Shown here piece after piece: positions 17,121-27,300 of a stretch of DNA of 64,000 nt. The stretch is from the NCBI GenBank assembly GCA_016214955.1, contig JACRMN010000017.1:220880-284879 (forward strand), in the 5' to 3' direction. The DNA comes from Deltaproteobacteria bacterium. GTDB lineage: Bacteria; Myxococcota; Myxococcia; Myxococcales; Anaeromyxobacteraceae. Position 1 is the first letter of the stretch. Each line of letters begins with the position of its first letter. The notes under the pieces are model-generated. The model saw nothing but the letters and a program-made list of their open reading frames with translations. It was not told the DNA's origin and did not search any database. A program made the translations under genes and the position numbers.

Positions 17121-18164
17121 TCAGGCCGCCTTCCGCCCGAAGGGCGTGGAGGCGAAGATGGCCTCCTCCTCCTCGGTCATGTCGGAGGCCACGCTGGCGA
17201 AGAGCGGGGTGGAGAGGTAGCGCTCGCCGGTGTCGGGGAGCATGCAGAGGATGTTCGAGCCCCGGGGCGCGTCGCGGGCCACGGCCAGCGCACCGGCCAT
17301 GGTGGCGCCCGAGGTGATGCCCACGAAGATGCCCTCCCGCGCCGCCAGCTCCTGGCTGCAGCGCAGGGCGTCGGGGCCGGCGATAGGCAGCACCTGGTGG
17401 ATGCGGCTGCGGTCCACGTCGCCGGCGATCTTGGGGATGAAGTCCGGCGTCCAGCCCTGCATGGGATGGGGCTTCCAGGCCGGGTGGCCGGTGGCCGCCG
17501 AGCCGTCTGGGTTGCGCGCCTGCGGCGCGCCGCTGCCGAGGAGCGGCGCGTCGGCCGGCTCGCAGACGACGATCCGGGTGGCCGGTGACTCGCGCGCCAG
17601 CACCCGCGAGACGCCGTTGAGCGTGCCGCCGGTGCCGTACCCGACGACGAAGTAGTCGAGCCGCTCGCCGCGGAAGTCCTCCATGATCTCCCGCGCGGTG
17701 GTGCGTTCGTGGATGTCGGGGTTGGCCGGGTTCTCGAACTGCCGCGCGTAGAACCAGCCGTGCTCCCGCGCCAGCTCCACCGCCTTCTGCACCATGCCGG
17801 TGGCCCGCAGCGGTGCCGGCGTCAGCACCACCCGGGCGCCGAGGAAGCGCATCAAACGCCGCCGCTCGACGCTGAAGCTCTCCGCCATCACCACCACCAG
17901 CGGGTGGCCCGTGGCGGCGCACACCATCGCCAGGCCGATGCCGGTGTTGCCGCTCGTCGCCTCGACCACCGTCTGCCCGGGCCGGAGCTCGCCCGAGGCC
18001 TCCGCCGCCCGGATGATCCCCAGCGCCAGGCGGTCCTTGATCGACCCCAGCGGGTTGAACGCCTCGACCTTCGCCCACAGGTTCACGTGCTCGGGGGCGA
18101 GGCGGTTGATCCGCACCACCGGCGTGTGCCCCACCGTACCCAGGATGCTCTCGTGTCGTGCCAT
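17121..18164 (-). CDS. cysK: cysteine synthase family PLP enzyme
   Basis: 347 residues, ATG preceded by GGAAAGG. A fold-type II PLP beta-replacing enzyme: Lys43 in NPLGSIKDR binds PLP, TSGNTGIGLA is the substrate/acetylserine loop, GTGGTLNGV the phosphate cup and LPDTGERYLST the C-terminal signature. It would make cysteine from O-acetylserine and sulfide; O-phosphoserine or other beta-replacements are possible. The first gene of a two-gene operon with the decarboxylase, which is unusual for a housekeeping cysK. Confidence 0.88.
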   Translation of the reverse strand: MARHESILGTVGHTPVVRINRLAPEHVNLWAKVEAFNPLGSIKDRLALGIIRAAEASGELRPGQTVVEATSGNTGIGLAMVCAATGHPLVVVMAESFSVERRRLMRFLGARVVLTPAPLRATGMVQKAVELAREHGWFYARQFENPANPDIHERTTAREIMEDFRGERLDYFVVGYGTGGTLNGVSRVLARESPATRIVVCEPADAPLLGSGAPQARNPDGSAATGHPAWKPHPMQGWTPDFIPKIAGDVDRSRIHQVLPIAGPDALRCSQELAAREGIFVGITSGATMAGALAVARDAPRGSNILCMLPDTGERYLSTPLFASVASDMTEEEEAIFASTPFGRKAA

Positions 18165-18297
18165 GGTTTGCCTTTCCGGCTGCTCGCAGCCTTCGAGGCG
18201 CCTTGTAGCGCCACGGCGCCGGCGCAGCCTGGAGGTGGGCTGGAGATTTCCTGGAGATGCGCGCCCGCGGCCCCGCGGGGGGCGCCGGGCGGCCCGG

Positions 18298-19629
18298 CTA
18301 CCGGCCCGGGGGCAGCCCGCGCACCAGGGCCCGGGACCAGCGGCCGGCGTCGCGGAGCCGGGTGGAGAGCAGCCGCACCAGCGCCTGCTCGGCGGCCGGA
18401 TCGCCGGCGCGCGCCAGCGCCGGCAGGTCCACCGGCTCGCGGGTATCGTCGAAGGTGTAGGCCGGATCGGCGACGTGGCGGGCCGGGAAGGTGCGGAGCA
18501 CCGCCTCGTCGAGCGGGTCGGCGGCGGCGTGCCCGGCGCGGGCCACGCCGGCGCGGACGTCGGCGTCTGCGAGCGGCGCGGTCCCATCGCCGGAGGTTTC
18601 GCGCAGCGCGGCCAGGAGCGGGTCGCCGGCGCGCGACGCGGCGATGGCGTCGCGGAGCCTGCGGCGCGTGTAGGACTCGGCCGCGAGGTGGCGGTTGGAG
18701 GCGAGGGCGATGGCCGCGGCGCGCGGCCCGGGGAAGCCCACGGCGCCGAGGAGCTGGAGCCAGGCCACCCGCGCCAGGCCCACGCCCGGCACGGCGCGGG
18801 CGTGGTACGGCTGCGCCAGGTCCTGCAGGTAGTGGAGGGCGAAGCCGGTGAAGCGCCAGCCCCAGTAGGCGTGGCCGGTGGCGAAGGCGTGGGCCGCCAG
18901 CGCGCGGAAGAGGTGGATGCGCACCTCGGGGAAGGTGCGCCGGAGCTGGGGCGCGGCCCGGTAGGCCAGCCAGGGCTCGTGGAAGAAGCCCATGTGCATG
19001 GGCGCCTGGCTGGAGAACTCCAGGGCGGGGTTACCGAAGGGCTGCGGGCCGAGGCCGTAGCGGGCGCCCCAGGCGGTGCCGTTGTCCTCCCAGATGCCGA
19101 GGTCGAGGCCGTGGTCGGGCTCGTCGGCGGCGGTGGCCACCACCTCCAGCGCCGGCACCTCCTCCCCGTCGGCCAGGGCAACGAAGGTGGCCGCGTCGGG
19201 GCCGGACCGGACCAGCGTCACCGCGGAGGGAGGGAGCGCCGCGGCGCCCGGCGGGAGCGGCGCGCCGGGCGCGAGCTGCCGGAAGAGCGGGAGCGGCATG
19301 GCCGGGTGAACGCGGAGGGCGGCGAGGAAGCGGGCGCGCAGCTCGCCCGCGGGGCCGGCGGCGCGGAAGGCGAGGGCGGCGGGGAGCGGCGGCCAGGCCG
19401 GCACGTGCTCGCGGAGCCAGGGCTCCTCGCCGGCCAGCAGCGCCTCGAGCCGGGCCCCCTCGGCGGCCAGGAAGGCCTCGAGCGGCTCGGCGCGCACCCG
19501 GGCGCCCAGCGCGGGCAGCGAGGCCAGCGACTCGCGGGTGACGATGGCGTGGTCGTCCCAGGCGCGCGCCCGCGGGGCGAGGAGCGCGGTGAGGAGGAGC
19601 GGAGCGGCGAGGCGTGCGGTGCGGGTCAT
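18298..19629 (-). CDS. exported zinc phospholipase C/P1-nuclease-like protein
   Basis: 443 residues. The signal peptide is predicted to end at ARA, leaving Trp24 as the new N-terminus (WDDHAI). In zinc phospholipases C and S1/P1 nucleases the N-terminal Trp chelates zinc. Further ligands fit: HLFRALAAHAFATGHAYW, then HYLQDLAQPYHA, a His-x(3)-Asp plus His pattern typical of the superfamily. The protein is longer than either classical family. The start lies 7 bases after the stop of the methyltransferase gene, so the pair is an operon. Substrate (phospholipid or nucleic acid) is not clear. Confidence 0.72.
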   Translation of the reverse strand: MTRTARLAAPLLLTALLAPRARAWDDHAIVTRESLASLPALGARVRAEPLEAFLAAEGARLEALLAGEEPWLREHVPAWPPLPAALAFRAAGPAGELRARFLAALRVHPAMPLPLFRQLAPGAPLPPGAAALPPSAVTLVRSGPDAATFVALADGEEVPALEVVATAADEPDHGLDLGIWEDNGTAWGARYGLGPQPFGNPALEFSSQAPMHMGFFHEPWLAYRAAPQLRRTFPEVRIHLFRALAAHAFATGHAYWGWRFTGFALHYLQDLAQPYHARAVPGVGLARVAWLQLLGAVGFPGPRAAAIALASNRHLAAESYTRRRLRDAIAASRAGDPLLAALRETSGDGTAPLADADVRAGVARAGHAAADPLDEAVLRTFPARHVADPAYTFDDTREPVDLPALARAGDPAAEQALVRLLSTRLRDAGRWSRALVRGLPPGR

Positions 19630-19636
19630 GCGCGTC

Positions 19637-20578
19637 CTACAGCTCGTACTTCAGCAGCAGGCAGCTCATCCCGCCGTTGCGGGTGGAGAGGGCTGCGCTG
19701 GGGGAGAGGCCCAGGATCTTCTCCAGGCCGCGGTCGGGGGCGACGAGGGCCAGGCGCCAGCCGCGCAGCCGCGGCAGGAGGCCGGCCAGGGCGCGCCAGG
19801 CGGCGGCCGGGTCGCCCTCGAGGCGCGAGCCGTAGGGCGGGTTCACCGCCACCAGGCCGGGGCCTGTCGGCGGCTGGAGCAGGGCGGCGTCGGCCCGCTC
19901 CACGCGGACCCAGGTGGCCACGCCCGCCGCCTCGGCGTTCCTGCCGGCGAGGCGCACCGCGCCGCCGTTCCTGTCGGAGGCCCACACCGGCGCCGGCGGC
20001 GTGCGCTCGGCGGTGGCCAGGCGGCGGCGCACCTCCGCGTCGGCAGCCCTGTCGCGCCCGGGCCAGGCCTCGAAGGCGAAGCTGCGGCCGGCGCCCGGGG
20101 CGCGCCGCGCCGCCCGCAGCGCGCCCTCGATGGCGATGGTGCCCGAGCCGCACATGGGGTCGAGGAGCGGCCGGTCGCCGTCGTGGCCGGCGAAGGCCAG
20201 CAGCGCCGCCGCCAGCGTCTCGCGCAGCGGGGCGGCGCCGGCCCGGGCCCGCCAGCCGCGCTTCCAGAGCGGGCCGCCGGCCGCGTCGATGGAGACCGTG
20301 GCCTCTCCCCCGCGGCGGCGCACCTGCATGTCCGCGCCCGCGCCGAAGCGGGCCTTCCCCTCGGCCAGCGCCGCGGCCAGGCCCGAGGCCGGACCGGCGA
20401 AGAGCCGCAGCGACACCGCGTCGGCGAGGCGCGAGCCCACGCAGGCCAGGGCCACGGCCGCTGCCCCCTCGGCCTCGGCGCCGCCGGGCGTGGCCGTGGC
20501 CGAGAGGCCCAGGCCGCGCAGCTCGGCGGCCAAGAGCTCCTCCAGGCCCGGGGCGCAGGCGGCGAAGATCCGCTCCAT
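19637..20578 (-). CDS. RlmL/Trm14-like RNA methyltransferase
   Basis: 313 residues from ATG 20578 (GGAGAG 9 bases upstream); TTG 20593 is an in-frame alternative. The N-terminal ~110 residues look like a THUMP-type RNA-binding part. The C-terminal Rossmann methyltransferase has DPMCGSGTIAIE (SAM loop) and NPPYGSRL, the NPPY motif of N2-guanine or N6-adenine methylation. This architecture matches 23S rRNA G2445-type (RlmL N-half) and tRNA m2G6 enzymes. It is first in an operon with the PLC/P1-like gene and divergent from the ABC-F gene. Confidence 0.85.
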   Translation of the reverse strand: MERIFAACAPGLEELLAAELRGLGLSATATPGGAEAEGAAAVALACVGSRLADAVSLRLFAGPASGLAAALAEGKARFGAGADMQVRRRGGEATVSIDAAGGPLWKRGWRARAGAAPLRETLAAALLAFAGHDGDRPLLDPMCGSGTIAIEGALRAARRAPGAGRSFAFEAWPGRDRAADAEVRRRLATAERTPPAPVWASDRNGGAVRLAGRNAEAAGVATWVRVERADAALLQPPTGPGLVAVNPPYGSRLEGDPAAAWRALAGLLPRLRGWRLALVAPDRGLEKILGLSPSAALSTRNGGMSCLLLKYEL

Positions 20579-20692
20579 GGCCACACTCTCCAACGTCCCG
20601 CCCTGGCTGGCCAGCCCCGGGGGGCGCCAGGCGCTCGCAAATCGGCGCCGTTTCGGTTAGATACGCGCCTCCTCTCCGCAGCGGACTCCCCC

Positions 20693-22291
20693 ATGATCTC
20701 GGTTCAGAACGTCACCAAGGCCTTCGGCCCCAAGAAGCTCTTCGAGGACGTGAACGTCTCGTTCTCGCCCGGCCGGCGCTACGGCCTCACCGGCCCCAAC
20801 GGTGCCGGCAAGTCCACCTTCATGAAGATCCTCTCCGGCGAGCTGGAGTCGGACGCGGGCCAGGTCTTCCGCCCCAGGAAGGTGGGCGTCCTCAAGCAGG
20901 ACCAGTTCGGCTACGAGAACGTCCGGGTGCTCGACGTGGTGCTGCGCGGCAACCAGCCGCTGTGGAAGGCGCTGGAGGAGAAGCACGAGCTGCTGGCCAA
21001 GCCCGAGATCACGGACGAAGACGGCCACCGGCTGGCGGAGCTGGAGGGCACCATCGCCGAGGAGGACGGCTACTCGGCCGAGGCCGACGCCGGCGAGCTG
21101 CTCGAGGGCCTGGGCATCGAGACCCGCTTCCACGACGAGCCCATGAAGGCGCTGCCTGGCGGCCTGCGCCTCCGGGTGCTGCTGGCCCAGGCGCTCTTCG
21201 GCAAGCCCGACGGCCTGCTGCTCGACGAGCCCACCAACAACCTGGACCTCGACTCCATCCGCTGGCTGGAGCTCTTCCTCCACGAGTACGACGGCGTGCT
21301 GGTGACCATCTCCCACGATCGCCACTTCCTCAACGCCATCTGCACCCACATCGCCGACATCGACTACCAGACCATCATCACCTACACCGGCGGCTACGAC
21401 GACATGGTGAAGCAGAAGGGAGAGGTCCGCTCCCGCGTCGAGTCGCAGAACGCCGAGAAGCAGAAGAAGATCGCCGCCCTCCAGGAGTTCGTGGCCCGCT
21501 TCTCCGCCGGCACCCGCGCCTCCCAGGTGCAGAGCCGCAAGCGCGCCATCATGAAGCTCAAGATGGAGGACCTGAAGCGCTCCAACATCGCCGCCCCCTT
21601 CATCAAGTTCGAGGTGGGGAAGCAGAGCGGCCGCCAGACGCTGGAGCTCCACGACATCGAGAAGCGCTTCGGCGACCTGCGGGTCATCCAGCCCTTCGGC
21701 GGGCTCGTCACCCGCGGGGAGAAGATCGCCATCATCGGCAAGAACGGCGCCGGCAAGTCCACCCTGATGAAGATGCTGCAGGGGGAGCTCGCGCCCGACG
21801 CCGGCACCGTGAAGTGGGGCCACCAGGCGCAGGTGGGCTACCTGCCGCAGGACCACGCCGGCGTCATCCGCAAGGGCACCACCGCCTTCGGCTGGCTGCG
21901 GGAGATGGAGGACAAGCTCGGGAACGAGGAGATCTCCGGCCTGCTGGGCCGCATGCTGTTCTCCGGCGAGGAGCGGATGAAGCCCACCGACACCCTCTCC
22001 GGCGGCGAGACCGTGCGGATGCTCCTCGCCAAGCTCATGCTCTTCAAGGACAACGTCCTGCTCCTCGACGAGCCCACCAACCACCTGGACCTCGAGTCCA
22101 TCAACTCCCTCTCCGAGGGGCTCGACCGGTACGAGGGCACGGCCATCTTCGTCACCCACGACCAGGAGCTCATCGGCGAGGTGGCCACCCGCATCTGGCT
22201 GGTGCGCAAGGGCGAGCCGGTCCTCGACTTCCCCGGCAAGTACGAGGAGCTGCTGGAGAAGCACCCCGAGCTCGAGGTCCACCGGCGCTAG
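20693..22291 (+). CDS. ABC-F translational ATPase (YbiT-like)
   Basis: 532 residues, the length of YbiT-type ABC-F proteins. Two ATP-binding domains are joined by a charged linker (about 230-320). Walker A motifs are GPNGAGKST (about 38-46) and GKNGAGKST (about 350-358). Walker B motifs are LLLDEPTNNLDL and LLLDEPTNHLDL. The second signature is canonical (LSGGE); the first is LPGGL. No membrane domain is present, so it acts on ribosomes rather than in transport. The upstream region has no clear SD. Confidence 0.92.
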   Translation: MISVQNVTKAFGPKKLFEDVNVSFSPGRRYGLTGPNGAGKSTFMKILSGELESDAGQVFRPRKVGVLKQDQFGYENVRVLDVVLRGNQPLWKALEEKHELLAKPEITDEDGHRLAELEGTIAEEDGYSAEADAGELLEGLGIETRFHDEPMKALPGGLRLRVLLAQALFGKPDGLLLDEPTNNLDLDSIRWLELFLHEYDGVLVTISHDRHFLNAICTHIADIDYQTIITYTGGYDDMVKQKGEVRSRVESQNAEKQKKIAALQEFVARFSAGTRASQVQSRKRAIMKLKMEDLKRSNIAAPFIKFEVGKQSGRQTLELHDIEKRFGDLRVIQPFGGLVTRGEKIAIIGKNGAGKSTLMKMLQGELAPDAGTVKWGHQAQVGYLPQDHAGVIRKGTTAFGWLREMEDKLGNEEISGLLGRMLFSGEERMKPTDTLSGGETVRMLLAKLMLFKDNVLLLDEPTNHLDLESINSLSEGLDRYEGTAIFVTHDQELIGEVATRIWLVRKGEPVLDFPGKYEELLEKHPELEVHRR

Positions 22292-22321
22292 CCGGCTGGC
22301 GCCCGGGCCGGCCCGGAGGCT

Positions 22322-23179
22322 ATGACCTCGTCCATGCGCCGGCAGGTGAAGAGGGAGGCGGTCAAGAGGGAGCTGGTTCCCGGGGAGTCCCGGGCGCTGC
22401 TGCAGGAGCTGCACCTCCTCACCCGCCAGGGCGACCTCAACGCCGACGCGCTCCGCAAGCTCAAGCAGGTGAACCACCTGTGCGGGCTCCTGGCGCCGGC
22501 GGTGCAGGACGTGCTCTCGCGCTTCGGCGACCCGGTGGTCGCCGACTGCGGCGCCGGCAAGAGCTACCTGGGCTTCATCCTCTACGAGCTCTTCCTCGGG
22601 CCCGCCGGCAAGGGGCGGGTGCTCTCGGTGGAGAGCCGGGCCGAGCTCACCGCCGCCGCCGAGGCCCGGGCCCGCCGGCTGGGCTTCGAGCGCATGGCCT
22701 TCCAGACCGCGGCCATCGGCGAGGCGGAGCTGCCGCCGCGGCTCCACCTGGTGACCGCGCTCCACGCCTGCGACACCGCCACCGACGACGCCCTGGCACT
22801 GGCGGTGCGCCACAACGCCGACCACGTGGCGCTGGTGCCCTGCTGCCAGGCCGAGGTGGCGCGCCAGCTCGCCGAGGGGCGGGCCGCCGACCCGGTGCTG
22901 GCCGAGCTGCACGGCCGCCCCTGGCACCGCCGCGAGTTCGGCTCCCACCTCACCAACGTGATCCGGGCCCTGGCCCTCGAGGCCGCCGGCTACCGGGTCA
23001 CCGTCACCGAGCTCACCGGCTGGGAGCACTCGCTGAAGAACGAGCTCATCCTGGGCGAGAAGGTGAGGGCGCAGAACCCGGCGGCGCGGGAAAGGTTGGC
23101 GGCCCTGCTGCGCGCCACCGGGGTGACCCCCAAGGTGGTCCGGCTGCTGGAGATGGTCCCGGCCGGCGCCCCGGGGTGA
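22322..23179 (+). CDS. class I SAM methyltransferase (Methyltransf_32-like)
   Basis: 285 residues starting 30 bases after the ABC-F gene; GGAGG overlaps the region just before ATG. The Rossmann motif I is VADCGAGKSYLGF and a later ALHACDTATDDAL matches the family of PF13679-type methyltransferases. A conserved LVPCCQAE segment follows. The substrate is unknown; RNA or small-molecule targets are possible. A long GC-rich C-terminal helix ends the protein. Confidence 0.8.
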   Translation: MTSSMRRQVKREAVKRELVPGESRALLQELHLLTRQGDLNADALRKLKQVNHLCGLLAPAVQDVLSRFGDPVVADCGAGKSYLGFILYELFLGPAGKGRVLSVESRAELTAAAEARARRLGFERMAFQTAAIGEAELPPRLHLVTALHACDTATDDALALAVRHNADHVALVPCCQAEVARQLAEGRAADPVLAELHGRPWHRREFGSHLTNVIRALALEAAGYRVTVTELTGWEHSLKNELILGEKVRAQNPAARERLAALLRATGVTPKVVRLLEMVPAGAPG

Positions 23180-23191
23180 GCGCGGGGCGCG

Positions 23192-23220
23192 TTGCGTTCG
23201 CCCCGGGGCAGGCGTAAACA
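23192..23220 (+). promoter_or_regulatory. promoter of the RND efflux operon
   Basis: TTGCGT (23192-23197), a 17-base spacer and TAAACA (23215-23220). The -10 ends 8 bases before GTG 23229, which lacks an SD, so the message is probably leaderless or nearly so. Confidence 0.6.
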
Positions 23221-23228
23221 GACCGATC

Positions 23229-24344
23229 GTGCCTCCCCGCCCTCTGTTCACGGCCCTCGCAGCCGCAGCGCTCTTCCTCTCCTGCAGCAAGGCCGCGGCC
23301 CCGCGGCAGCGGCCGCCCCCGGCGGTGACCGTGGCGCCGGTGACGGTGCGCGACGTCTCGGTGGAGGTGGACGGCCCGGTGGACCTGCGCCCCATCGCCC
23401 AGGCCGACGTGGCCTCCAAGACCCTGGGCTACCTGGACGCGGTGCTGGTGGATCGCGGCGATCACGTGCGGCGCGGCCAGCTCCTGGCGCTGGTGCGGCC
23501 CGCCGACCTGCCCGACCAGCTCGCCGCCGCGCGGGGCTCGCTGGCCCAGGCGCAGGCCTCGGCGGCGCTGGCGCGGGCCAACAAGGATCGGGCCGAGCAG
23601 CTCGCCCCCACCGGCGTGGTCTCGCAGCAGGACCTGCAGTCCTCCGCGGCCGCGGCCGCCAACGCCGAGGCCAGCCTGGCGGCGGCCCAGGCCAACGTGG
23701 CGGCGCTGGCCACGCGCCTCGGCGAGACCCGCATCGAGTCGCCGCTCGACGGCGTGGTCTCGCAGCGCCGCGTGGACCCGGGCGCGCTCGTCGGTCCGAC
23801 CACCGGCCCGGTCCTCTCGGTGGAGCGGGTGGACGTGATGCGGGCCTTCGTGCGGGTCAACGAGTCGGAGTCGCCGCAGCTCCGGGTGGGCCAGGAGGCG
23901 CGGGTGGTGCTGGAGGCCATGCCCGGCAAGACCTACCTGGGCAAGGTGGTGCGCATCGCCCCCGGCCTCGACCCGGTGGCCCGCACCCTCGACGCCGAGG
24001 TGCAGGTGAAGAACCCCGGCGAGCTGCGCAGCGGCATGTACGGCCGCTGCTCCATCGTCGTCGGCGTCCACCCCAAGGCGGTGGTGGTGCCGGCGCTGGC
24101 GATCCAGATCTCCAGCGAGAAGAAGTACGTCTACGTCCTGCGCGGCGAGAAGGTGGCGCGGGTGCAGGTGGAGACCGGCGTGGACGAGGGCGACGCGCTC
24201 GAGGTGGTGAAGGGGCTCTCCCCCACCGACGAGATCGTCAGCGCCGGCATCGACGTGCTCTCCGACGGCGTCACCGTCCGGCCCCAGCGAGGGGTCGATC
24301 CGTACACCGGCAAGGCCACCGCCTCGACCGGGCAGGGGAGGTGA
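23229..24344 (+). CDS. RND efflux periplasmic adaptor lipoprotein
   Basis: 371 residues, GTG start. The signal peptide ends in lipobox ALFLSC (Cys19), so it is anchored in the inner membrane facing the periplasm. Membrane-fusion-protein domains are in order: biotinyl-lipoyl half (DRGDHVRRGQLLALV, about 75-90), an alanine-rich alpha-hairpin (about 95-170), the second lipoyl half (TRIESPLDGVVSQR), a beta-barrel and a membrane-proximal domain. It links the RND pump (next gene, 6 bases downstream) to the outer-membrane channel. The cargo is unknown. Confidence 0.93.
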   Translation: MPPRPLFTALAAAALFLSCSKAAAPRQRPPPAVTVAPVTVRDVSVEVDGPVDLRPIAQADVASKTLGYLDAVLVDRGDHVRRGQLLALVRPADLPDQLAAARGSLAQAQASAALARANKDRAEQLAPTGVVSQQDLQSSAAAAANAEASLAAAQANVAALATRLGETRIESPLDGVVSQRRVDPGALVGPTTGPVLSVERVDVMRAFVRVNESESPQLRVGQEARVVLEAMPGKTYLGKVVRIAPGLDPVARTLDAEVQVKNPGELRSGMYGRCSIVVGVHPKAVVVPALAIQISSEKKYVYVLRGEKVARVQVETGVDEGDALEVVKGLSPTDEIVSAGIDVLSDGVTVRPQRGVDPYTGKATASTGQGR

Positions 24345-24350
24345 TCGCCC

Positions 24351-27300
24351 GTGTGGCTCACCCGCCTCGCCCTCAAGAACCCCATCTTCATCCTGATGAT
24401 GTCCCTGGCGACCATCGCCCTGGGCTGGGTTTCGCTGGGCCGCCTGCCGGTGGACCTCTTCCCCAACATCGAGGTCCCGCAGGTCACCGTCGCCACCTTC
24501 TACCCGGGCGCCGGCCCGCAGGACGTGGAGAAGTCGATCACCATGCCCATCGAGCGCGCCGTCTCCTCGGCGCCGGGCGTGGACCGGGTCGAGAGCCGCT
24601 CGCGCCAGGGCACCTCCATCGTGGTGGTCTGGTTCCAGTTCGGCGTCAACCTCGACAACGCCCAGTTCGAGGTGGCGCAGCGCGTGGCCCAGATCCAGAA
24701 CGCGCTGCCGCCGGGCATCAACCAGCCCTTCGTCCTCAAGTTCGACATCTCCGGCATCCCGGTGGTGCAGATCACCATGAGCGGGAAGGGGCTCGACGAG
24801 CGGCAGCTCTACGACCTCGGCTACAACGTGGTCCAGCCGCAGCTGGAGCGGCTGAAGGGCGTGGCCTCGGCCTCGGTGAGCGGTGGCAAGGTGCGCGAGG
24901 TCCAGGTCCTGGTGCAGCGCGAGGCGCTGCGGGCCCGCGGCCTGGCAATCCTCGACGTGCTCCGGGCGGTGCAGACCTCCAACCTGCTCCTGCCCTCGGG
25001 CAGCCTCCGGTCCGGGGACTCCGACTACAACGTCTTCTCCAACACCCAGTTCGGCGAGGCCCGGCCGCTCCGCGACGTGGTGGTCCGGCCCGGCACCTCG
25101 GGCCGCGGCGGCGTCTCCGGCGAGGGGCCGGTGCGCATGGCCGACGTGGCCCGGGTGGTGGACGCCACCGCCGACCAGAGCGAGATCGTCCGCATCAACG
25201 GCGAGCGCGGCATCTTCTTCCGCATCAACAAGCAGCCCAGCGCCAACACCGTCGAGGTGGTGGACGCGGTGCGCGCCGCCCTGCCCCGGCTGCGCGGCAT
25301 CCCGCCCAACGTGGAGCTGCGGGTGGGCTTCGACCAGTCCCGCTACATCCGCGCCGCCATCAGCTCGCTGCAGCACGAGGCGGTCACCGGCGGCGGCCTG
25401 GCGGTGCTGGTGATCCTGCTGTTCCTGGTGAGCCTCTCGGCCACCGGCATCATCGCCGCGGCCATCCCGCTCTCCATCATCGCCACCTTCATCCTGCTCT
25501 ACTTCACCGGGCAGACCCTCAACGTCTTCACCCTGGGCGGCCTGGCCCTGGGCGTGGGGCGCCTGGTGGACGACTCCATCGTGGAGCTGGAGAACATCCA
25601 CCGCCACCTGGCGCGGGGAGGCGACCGCAAGAGCGCGGTCCTGGCCGCCGCCCAGGAGGTGGCCATGCCCATCTTCGTCTCCACCGTCACCACCATCGTG
25701 GTGTTCCTGCCGGTGGTGTTCCTCACCGGCCAGGCCAAGTACCTCTTCACGCCGCTGGCCCTCACCATCTCCTTCTCGCTGGCGATGAGCTTCCTCGTCA
25801 GCCGCACCGTCACCCCGCTGCTCTGCATCCGGTACCTCAAGGTGGAGGGGCACGCCGAGGGGGCCAAGGGGCTGGGCGGCCACGTGGCCCGGCAGCTCGA
25901 CCGGCTCGACGCCTTCTACGCCCGGGTGCTGCGCTGGGTGCTGGGCCACCGGGCCCAGGTGATCGCCGGGGTGCTGCTCTTCGCGGTCGGCGGCTTCGCG
26001 GTGAAGCGCTTCGTGGGGTCGGAGTTCTTCCCCGACACCGACGAGGCGCAGATGACCATCACCTACCGGGCGCCCATCGGCACGCGGGTGGAGCGCACCG
26101 AGGAGGTGGGCAAGCGCATCGAGGAGACGGTGGCCCAGGCCCTGTCCGGCGAGAAGGCGGCCGACGGCGGGCGCATCTGGACGACCATGCTCACCAGCGT
26201 GGGGCTTCCGGTGGGCAGCCGCACCGCGCTCTTCACCGGCAACACCGGCCCGCACGCCGGGCAGGTGCGCGTCAACCTGGTGCCCCGCACCCAGCGCTCC
26301 CTCTCCGACGTGGCCGCGGCCGACAAGATCCGCAGCGCCATGGCCGGCAGCTTCCCCGGGGTCCAGGCCTACTTCTTCATCGGCGGCATCGTGAAGAACA
26401 TCAGCAACATCGGCTCCTCGGCCCCCATCGACGTCGAGGTGCTCGGCTACGACCTGGAGGAGGGCTCGGCCTACGCCAAGAAGCTCCTCGCCCGGATGCG
26501 CCAGCTCAGCGACGCCGACGGCAGGCCGCTGCTCACCGACGTGCAGGTCAGCCGCGAGGAGAACTACCCCGAGCTCGACGTGGTGGTGGACCGGGAGAAG
26601 GCCGGCCAGCTCGGGGTCACCGAGCAGCAGGTGGCGCAGAGCGTGCTCGCCAGCCTGGTGGGCAACACCCAGTTCGCCCCGGTTCCCTTCATCGACGGCA
26701 AGACCGGCAACCAGTACTACATCAACGTCCGCCTCGACGATCGCTACCGCCGGCACGTCGACGACCTGGGCGACGTCTTCGTCAAGGCGCCCTCGGGCTC
26801 GCTGGTTTCGCTGGCCAACATCGCCACGGTGAAGCGCTCCTCCGGCCCGGTGCAGATCAACCGCAAGTACCTCCAGCGCGTCATCGACGTCACCGCCAAC
26901 GTGGCCCCGGGCAAGGACCTGGGCGCGGCCAGCGCCGCGGTGCAGCGGGTCATCGAGGAGGTGCCGCCGCCCGACGGCTACGCGGTACAGCTCGGCGGGC
27001 AGACGGCGGCGCAGCGCGAGGCCTTCTCCGGGCTTATCTTCGCCGCCCTCCTGGCCATCGCGCTGGTGTACATGATCCTGGCCTCGCAGTTCCGCTCCCT
27101 GCTCGACCCGCTGGTGATCATGATGTCGGTGCCGCTGGGGGTCTCCGGCGTCTTCATCGCCCTGTGGATCACCGGCACCACGCTCAGCGTCAACAGCTTC
27201 ATGGGCATCATCATGATGGTGGGCATCGTGGTGTCGAACGGCGTGCTGCTGGTGGACTTCGCCCGCGTGCTGCAGCAGCGGGGCATGCCGCTGGTCGACG

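Noticed and set aside
17794..23217. Very long open frame on the plus strand spanning several minus- and plus-strand genes
   Set aside because: It runs antisense to cysK, the PLC-like and RlmL-like genes and out of frame through the ABC-F gene. Composition is Arg/Gly/Pro/Ala-rich with no family motifs, as expected from GC-rich codon bias.
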